This document shows, piece by piece, positions 59,274-64,000 of a stretch of 64,000 nucleotides of DNA. The DNA lies in the NCBI GenBank assembly GCA_963691885.1, contig OY829843.1:3162001-3226000 (forward strand). Direction: 5' to 3'. Each line of letters opens with the position of its first letter. Within the stretch, counting starts at the first letter, position 1. The stretch is from G963691885 sp963691885. GTDB lineage: Bacteria; Pseudomonadota; Alphaproteobacteria; UBA8366; Aestuariispiraceae. The notes under the pieces were generated by a model. That model was not told the DNA's origin. It did not search any database and was given only the letters and a program-made list of their open reading frames with translations. Both the position numbers and the translations under genes were made by a program.

Positions 59274-60791
59274 TCAGGCGGCTTGAGCGGGGAAGTTCCA
59301 GGGGAGCAGTTCGTCGATGCGGTTGATTTTGTGATCGGCGATGCGGTCCAGCACCCAGGTGAGCCAGGCTTGCGGGTCAACGTCATTGAGCTTGGCGGTT
59401 TCGATCAGGGTGAACGCTATGGCCATGGCCTTGCCACCACCCTCGGAACCGGCGAACAGCCAATTCTTGCGCCCGAGCGCCACCGGCTTCATAGCCCGCT
59501 CGACGGCGTTGTTGTCCAATTCCAGAACGCCGTGGCCCAGGTAGGCCCGCGCCTTCGGCAACCGGTTCAGGGCGTAGCGGATCGCGCCAGCAAGCGGTGA
59601 CTTGCCGGATATCTTCGTCAACTGGGTATCCAGCCATGTCACCAGATCATCGAACATAGGCGTAGCGTACTCGCGCCGCAGCGCCACCCGTTCTTCGGGC
59701 AATCGGCCACGCGCCTGTTCCTCCACGGCATACAGCGCGGCGATGCGCTTGATCGCCTCCTCGGCGATGGCTCCGCCCTGAGCTTGATGGACATCGACGA
59801 ACTTGCGCCGCACATGCGCCACACAGGCCATCTCCGTGGCCGTGTCGGATGAGAACAACCCGTTGAACCCGGCGTAGCCGTCGGCATGGATCCAGCCTTG
59901 ATAATCTGACAGATGCCGGACGGGATGGTCGCCCTTGCGATCGACGGTGAACCGATACCAGACCCCGGGCGGCGCTCCACCCGCCCATGGCCTTTCGTCG
60001 CGCACATAGGCCCACACCCGCGCGGTTTTGGTTTGCTTCGAACCGGGGGCCTGCATCTTCACAGGGGTGTCATCCGCGAACAGCGCCGGACCCGCCCGCA
60101 CATGACGACCAATGGCCTCGGCCAAGGGTTCGAGAAGTGCCGTCGATCGGCCAACCCAATCCGCCAACGTCGAACGTTCAAGATCAATGCCGTCGCGTGC
60201 AAAGATCTGGCTTTGCCGGTACAGCGGCAGATGGTCGGCATACTTCGAGACCAGAACATGGGCCAGCAGTCCCGGACCGGGGCGGCCCTTCTCGATCGGC
60301 CGCGACGGTAAGGGAGCCTGGACGATGGCCTCGCAGCAGCTACACGCCAGACGGGGACGCACGATGCGGTTCACCACAAAACGCCCCGGGATGTATTCCA
60401 GCTCTTCCGTGACATCCTCGCACAGGGGCTTGAGTTCGCCACCGCATTCTCCGCAACTCTCGCCCGCAGACAGATGTGTGTCGTGGCGGGGCAGATGGGC
60501 GGGCAGCGGCTTGCGATTGTGCTTGCGCCTGGGCTTCGGCTCCACTTCGGCGGCCGCGGTTTGTTCCACCGCAGCTTCGGCAATGGCTTCGTCCTCGGCG
60601 AAAGTCAGGTGCAGTTGATCCAGGCTCTCGGACTTGGACCCGAAACGGTGGCGGTTATGGCCCGCCAACTGGTGCTTGAGCTTCTCAATCAGAAGATCGC
60701 GAGACTTCAACTCGCCAGCCAGAAGCCCCACCAAGCCCTTCAGTTCGGCGGGATCGTCGGGCAGCGTTTGAAGATCATTCAACATGACCAT
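59274..60791 (-). CDS. tnpC: IS66 transposase TnpC
   Basis: About 505 aa from ATG 60791 (60785 also possible). N-terminal leucine-zipper-like helix, an HxxCxxC-type zinc region (SAGESCGECGGEL), then a DDE domain: LFADDTPVKMQ, WIHADGYAGFNGLF and LELDNNAVERAMKPVALGRK. The C-terminal RKNWLFAGSEGGGKAMAIAF is typical. Full length, no disruption. Confidence 0.95.
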   Translation of the reverse strand: MVMLNDLQTLPDDPAELKGLVGLLAGELKSRDLLIEKLKHQLAGHNRHRFGSKSESLDQLHLTFAEDEAIAEAAVEQTAAAEVEPKPRRKHNRKPLPAHLPRHDTHLSAGESCGECGGELKPLCEDVTEELEYIPGRFVVNRIVRPRLACSCCEAIVQAPLPSRPIEKGRPGPGLLAHVLVSKYADHLPLYRQSQIFARDGIDLERSTLADWVGRSTALLEPLAEAIGRHVRAGPALFADDTPVKMQAPGSKQTKTARVWAYVRDERPWAGGAPPGVWYRFTVDRKGDHPVRHLSDYQGWIHADGYAGFNGLFSSDTATEMACVAHVRRKFVDVHQAQGGAIAEEAIKRIAALYAVEEQARGRLPEERVALRREYATPMFDDLVTWLDTQLTKISGKSPLAGAIRYALNRLPKARAYLGHGVLELDNNAVERAMKPVALGRKNWLFAGSEGGGKAMAIAFTLIETAKLNDVDPQAWLTWVLDRIADHKINRIDELLPWNFPAQAA

Positions 60792-60853
60792 CGTATAGCA
60801 GAAACACCCTGCAAAGGGAATCCGCAACCGATCCAGTTCTTCGTTTAATGGAC

Positions 60854-61210
60854 CTATCCCACGGTCAGGGGACGCCAGGTCCGAGCCGGCATGCGCCAGT
60901 CAATTCCTTCCAGCAGCATGGCGAGTTGGGCCGCCGTCACGCCGACCTTGCCGTCCGCCGGAGACGGCCACACGAACCGGCCCTTCTCCAGCCGCTTGGC
61001 GAACAAACATGCCCCCTGGCCGTCCCACCAGATGATCTTGATCAGATCGCCGCGCCGTCCACGGAACACGAACAGGTGGCTCGAATAGGGATCTTGGCCC
61101 AGGACACGCTCCGCCAGAGCCGACAGACCGGCAAACCCTTTGCGCATGTCCGTCACACCGGCCGCAAGCCATACCCGTGTGTTCACCGGCACCGGGATCA
61201 TGACAGCCAC
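60854..61210 (-). CDS. tnpB: IS66 Orf2 family protein TnpB
   Basis: 118 aa with TRVWLAAGVTDMRKGFAGLS, HLFVFRGRRGDLIKIIWWDG and GACLFAKRLEKGRFVWP, the family signature. Required with TnpA and TnpC for IS66 transposition. Overlaps tnpA by 13 bp. Confidence 0.95.
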   Translation of the reverse strand: MAVMIPVPVNTRVWLAAGVTDMRKGFAGLSALAERVLGQDPYSSHLFVFRGRRGDLIKIIWWDGQGACLFAKRLEKGRFVWPSPADGKVGVTAAQLAMLLEGIDWRMPARTWRPLTVG

Positions 61211-61557
61211 ACCTTCAGCAAACGCCCCAAAGCATCCGGATCAAAACCACCCTCGGCAACAACCTGGTGACCACCAGCCAGTTCGATACGAACCGCAGCC
61301 CCAAATGTCGGTGGCCCATCCGCTGCTACCTCCATCTCCGCTCGGACCGGCGCGGAAACCATCATCGGCAGAAACACCGAATCATGACGCTCCTCCCCAT
61401 CCGGGGCAAACCGCGCGTCACGCAGCCATTTAAAAATCAAGTTCGCATTCATCGAATAACGCTGTGCAACCTGCGCAACCGAAACACCAGGAACCGACGC
61501 CTGTAAACAAATGGAACGCTTCTCTTCAGTCGACCAAAACCGACGCTTCGCTGCCAT
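61198..61557 (-). CDS. tnpA: IS66 transposase accessory protein TnpA
   Basis: About 119 aa from ATG 61557. It has a helix-turn-helix of the IS3/IS66 OrfA type: RRFWSTEEKRSICLQASVPG and VAQVAQRYSMNANLIFKWLR. A longer frame to 61605 is possible. Likely binds the terminal repeats. Confidence 0.93.
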   Translation of the reverse strand: MAAKRRFWSTEEKRSICLQASVPGVSVAQVAQRYSMNANLIFKWLRDARFAPDGEERHDSVFLPMMVSAPVRAEMEVAADGPPTFGAAVRIELAGGHQVVAEGGFDPDALGRLLKVWLS

Positions 61558-61645
61558 CACGATGTACCCTTGGTGTCCACTATCAATGCCGGACACTAGC
61601 GCCAATCCTTCCGCTCAGAAAAGAGCGGGTTCACCGGACGGACAC

Positions 61646-62235
61646 AATTCGGTAGCGAATTTGTCGCAACTAAATTCTTCGAGACGCTGTTGTGTTGGGT
61701 CGGATTGATTTGCTCCGGTTCCGGATTGCTGATGCTTTATATGCTGCACCTCGTGAAGTAGTGCCCACGCAGTAGAAATAGTTGCGATTTCACCGGCAGC
61801 CCGGCTTTGCGGATTAATATTTCGATCTGCATAATTTCCTGGTTCTGCCACACCAAACGGCAACGGTTCTAATTCCGGATTGTCGCTTGTGATTATGGCA
61901 TCAAATGATGCGAGCATTTTTTGAAACTGATCAAGGTGGTCTAGTTCCACAACAGGATTTTCCGCGACAAGCCGATAACCTTCCCATGCTATATAACCGG
62001 AGAACCAAAAAGCTCGCATGGCTCTATGGTTAAAACGTATGTATCTAAAAGCCCCAGCATCCATGATGAAACGTCCATCGGGATGGTTGTCATCGACAAG
62101 TTGGAATGAGGGGGCCAATAATTTCCATAGATCTTCAAATTCTCCATATTTTTCAGGCGCACTGCCGACGAAAAGGTTTTTGACTGCCGTTTGGACATCT
62201 ACGTCGTCTCGGTGATGTTTTTGTCCTATCACCAT
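61646..62235 (-). pseudogene. Lit-like (peptidase U49-type) zinc protease, N-terminal fragment (fragment 1 of 3)
   Basis: About 196 codons from ATG 62235 (62253 is an alternative) to the IS66 edge, after which the frame runs into the element and stops at 61615. Carries FIMDAGAFRYIRFNHRAMRA, then WALLHEVQHIKHQQ: an HExxH zinc site at residues 161-165, followed by EEFSCDKFATE, a good third-ligand region. Rejoined without the two insertions the gene encodes about 290 aa. Phage-exclusion protease Lit of E. coli is 297 aa with HExxH near 160 (from memory), so position and length agree well. One base after the stop of the preceding gene, so translationally linked to it. Confidence 0.8.
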
Positions 62236-62236
62236 G

Positions 62237-63208
62237 CTATTTCGCCGCTTCAATAATTTTATCGGTCACATCAACCACGCCTTCGTATGACCAAATGTCG
62301 TCCGTAAGCAGGAAGCGCCAACTGTTTGTTGCTTTGACGTATGATGCCTTTTCAGCCGCAAGGGCATGAGGGATCAATGCCGCCCGCATGACAGAAAAAT
62401 CCTCCGTGAATAAAACGGCTGCAAGGATATCGAAGTTTTTATGGGGAAGCCTGCGGAGAGCTCCGAGCTGACGAGAAGCATTGTGCTGGGTCAGGCGGCG
62501 AGCTTTGATTTGGTACCTCGTGCCATCGGAACCAATCGCGTCGGCATCCTTTTCTGAATTTGGGGCTTGCTCCCACCCAAATGCACGGCAAAACAAGGTT
62601 TCCGCATAATCGCCGACCGGATTGTTGGATGTGCGGATCGTGTCCCTTCGCCGAAGTTCTTTCAACGCATCGGCATGTTGTCGAAGGAGGTCAAGGTCTG
62701 AGGCTGTCTCAAGCTCGTGTTGCTGATCTGCCCCAGGTGTTTCATATTCCTTGAATATTACCCGGCCTTCTTTAAGTGCTTGGTTGTATTCTTTGGCCTC
62801 TTTTTCGGCCTTTTCTTCGTCGATGAGGGGAGTGTCTTTTTTCCCGCGTTGGCCATATGCAAATCTCACTTCTGCGCCCGGAATAACTCCGTCGAATGCT
62901 TCCGTTTCTCGTCGAGGGTTATCAAAAGGGAGCACCTTTGCTTTAGCGTCAGCGTCCGCTTCTTCTTTGGTTGAGAACGGCCCGGCAAACCACATGCCGA
63001 CACGGGGCCGATTGAACGTGAGCCAATACCAACCTTCTTCTCGGTCGGTGTTTGGATATTTAGCCTTTGTATGCTCATGCAACTCGTAGCCGTAGTTGAA
63101 ATAAGTGTCCAAGCATTCATTCGCAGCCGATTTGTATTCATCAGAGTTTCGGACGTGCTCTGGATGTTGATAGACAGTGTAAATTTTCTTCTTTTTAAAA
63201 GGCCACAT
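62237..63208 (-). CDS. Protein with PD-(D/E)XK-like C-terminal domain
   Basis: About 323 aa from ATG 63208, which has GGGGGGA upstream; the frame extends to 63322 but without support. The C-terminal part (about 190-300) has NNPVGDYAETLFCRAFGW, a KDADAIGSDG turn and RYQIKARRLT, an E...D...QxK arrangement seen in restriction-type nucleases (DUF6998-like). The N-terminal half has WYWLTFNRPRVGMWFAGPF and a charged helix, not recognised. It stands between the secreted nuclease and the Lit-like protease in one operon, which suggests a phage- or plasmid-defence role; that is inference. Confidence 0.6.
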   Translation of the reverse strand: MWPFKKKKIYTVYQHPEHVRNSDEYKSAANECLDTYFNYGYELHEHTKAKYPNTDREEGWYWLTFNRPRVGMWFAGPFSTKEEADADAKAKVLPFDNPRRETEAFDGVIPGAEVRFAYGQRGKKDTPLIDEEKAEKEAKEYNQALKEGRVIFKEYETPGADQQHELETASDLDLLRQHADALKELRRRDTIRTSNNPVGDYAETLFCRAFGWEQAPNSEKDADAIGSDGTRYQIKARRLTQHNASRQLGALRRLPHKNFDILAAVLFTEDFSVMRAALIPHALAAEKASYVKATNSWRFLLTDDIWSYEGVVDVTDKIIEAAK

Positions 63209-63236
63209 AAAGTCCCCCCGAATTCGCGAGTGTTTC

Positions 63237-63713
63237 CTAGCGAGATTTCCTTCGCCATTCGGACGGCATTTCAAAAGACCCCGCCCAGATGCCAATCCTG
63301 TCCTTATGCGCAAGATTTTCATCTCTTACATAATCTATAGAGTAACGACGGTAGGCGACGGCCCAGCCAGTCCTGACCATCCAGCGGTTTAAATCCTCAT
63401 CGCCAGAGAAACAGATGCCGATTATACGTTTGTAACGGTCGGTGCCGCGTTTATCGCAACGGACTACGGATCTTCCAATTTTATCCGCAAGCGCCAGAGA
63501 AGCCCTCTGACCACACCTATATTTTTGCCCACCTTGTTCGCAAAGCTGCCTGCTTTCGGGCGCGTCGATTCCATGAAGTCGGATCCTCTGACCATGGATT
63601 TCGATGGTATCGCCATCAATGACGGATGCTTGGCCAGTGATTTCGTCGGCATGAACTGGAGCCGAGATTATCAGGGCGATAGCCGACGTTATGGCGAAGA
63701 GGGGGGACCTCAT
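63237..63713 (-). CDS. Secreted thermonuclease-family (SNc) protein
   Basis: 158 aa. Signal peptide ending near APVHADE, then a staphylococcal-nuclease fold: ASVIDGDTIEIHGQRIRLHG with IDAPESRQLC, giving the Asp-Arg-Glu active-site set, and a later Arg in DRYKRIIGICF. Two Cys pairs could form disulfides in the periplasm. It cleaves DNA and RNA with calcium. The ATG overlaps the stop of the 86-aa gene (ATGA), and the next gene starts 28 bp later. Confidence 0.9.
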   Translation of the reverse strand: MRSPLFAITSAIALIISAPVHADEITGQASVIDGDTIEIHGQRIRLHGIDAPESRQLCEQGGQKYRCGQRASLALADKIGRSVVRCDKRGTDRYKRIIGICFSGDEDLNRWMVRTGWAVAYRRYSIDYVRDENLAHKDRIGIWAGSFEMPSEWRRKSR

Positions 63714-63970
63714 ACCTGGCCCCCGGCTACAAATTGGTCATAAGTGTCCCAATCCCGTGGATCGTCATCTAATAGGTCGGGAGGAGCAGCATCGAACAAC
63801 AATATTGAAATCGACTGCCCAAGCCTGTTGGAAAATACGGTCAATTCCTCCACGGGTTCGTTCACGCGTGGAAAACGCCATATGCCGTTTGGCAGCTGAA
63901 TCGCTTTGTTGGTTTCGCCATTCTGAGCTTCCGGCCCTTGGCCTGCAATGGACCCATTAGGGATCGACAT
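63710..63970 (-). CDS. Hypothetical protein, 86 aa
   Basis: ATG 63970 to TGA 63710, overlapping the nuclease start. Proline- and acid-rich: QLPNGIWRFPRVNEPVEELT, then an acidic DLLDDDPRDWDTYDQFVAG end. No signal peptide, membrane segment or known motif. The acidic C-terminus could bind a basic partner; being coupled to a nuclease, an inhibitor or partner role is conceivable but unproven. First visible gene of the island operon, although more may lie beyond the window. Confidence 0.6.
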   Translation of the reverse strand: MSIPNGSIAGQGPEAQNGETNKAIQLPNGIWRFPRVNEPVEELTVFSNRLGQSISILLFDAAPPDLLDDDPRDWDTYDQFVAGGQV

Positions 63971-64000
63971 CCCTGATTTGATGAAGACCCCCGTTTTGAG

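Larger units (their letters stand above)
59231..61645 (-). mobile_element. IS66-family insertion sequence, complete
   Basis: 2415 bp with 25-bp terminal repeats (GTGTCCGTCCGGTGAACC at the left end, its complement at the right, one mismatch within 25). An exact 8-bp target duplication AATTCGGT flanks it (59223-59230 and 61646-61653), the size expected for IS66. It encodes tnpA, tnpB and tnpC in order on the minus strand, all uninterrupted, so the insertion looks recent and potentially active. It lies within the Lit-like gene. Confidence 0.95.

Noticed and set aside
61615..61645. Natural C-terminus CPSGEPALF of the Lit-like protein
   Set aside because: These codons lie in the IS66 terminal region, beyond the target duplication, so they are an artefact of the insertion.
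57748..64000. Repeat of the tRNA-fMet 3' end as an attachment site
   Set aside because: No second copy of the GGTTCAAATCCTACTCCCGC segment was seen in the rest of the window.

Overview
This looks like a chromosomal segment of a heterotrophic alphaproteobacterium, probably marine. The evidence is the 16S/23S sequence and operon order (16S-Ile-Ala-23S-5S-fMet), a LiuR-type leucine regulon, a TAXI-type TRAP transporter, and many families typical of Rhodospirillales-like lineages (DUF1638, DUF1489, a PAS_5-like protein, GSCFA). Genus cannot be fixed from sequence alone.

Region 1 (1-17.1 kb) is a one-carbon locus for demethylating a quaternary amine or betaine. It holds a corrinoid protein (cut by the window edge), DUF1638 and 'virulence factor' companions, a non-pyrrolysine MttB-family methyltransferase, a methyl-THF:corrinoid methyltransferase, an ASKHA/ferredoxin corrinoid reactivator, a MetF-type reductase and formate-THF ligase. 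A GlxA/GbdR-type AraC regulator, two EamA permeases and a mandelate-racemase-like enolase sit among them. The likely flow is substrate methyl to Co(I)-corrinoid to methyl-THF to methylene-THF and, through Fhs, formate.

Region 2 (17.4-24.4 kb) has an orphan LuxR regulator. It is followed by a minus-strand cluster of a FecR-like periplasmic protein, a CHASE2 adenylate/guanylate cyclase, and an ABC-exporter-like protein whose ATPase motifs are all degenerate and which ends in a cyclic-nucleotide-binding domain. This is a candidate cAMP (or cGMP) signalling unit.

Region 3 (24.5-36.8 kb) holds NAD kinase, a molybdenum-cofactor/formate-dehydrogenase maturation set (moaA, fdhD, mobA) with a diguanylate cyclase embedded in it, threonine ammonia-lyase, a LysR regulator, a methyltransferase and a TAXI TRAP transporter.

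Region 4 (37.0-47.7 kb) is a long leucine/isovalerate (liu) operon under a MerR-type LiuR with a perfect 16-bp palindromic operator upstream. Accessory genes (thioesterase, DUF1989, SDR, a second acyl-CoA dehydrogenase, an HCCA-isomerase-like protein) are interleaved. DUF1489, a Ser/Thr dehydratase, a PAS-like protein and a flavin monooxygenase follow.

Region 5 (51.9-57.8 kb) is a complete rRNA operon with four tandem 35-37 bp repeats in the spacer and a strong terminator after tRNA-fMet.

Region 6 (57.9-64 kb) is an accessory island directly behind that terminator. A tight minus-strand operon encodes an 86-aa unknown, a secreted thermonuclease, a protein with a PD-(D/E)XK-like C-terminus and an HExxH peptidase resembling the phage-exclusion protease Lit. 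The last gene is split into three pieces by an IS66 element (8-bp target duplication) and an IS630 element (TA duplication). Removing both restores one uninterrupted frame of about 290 codons. This is the most striking discovery in the window.
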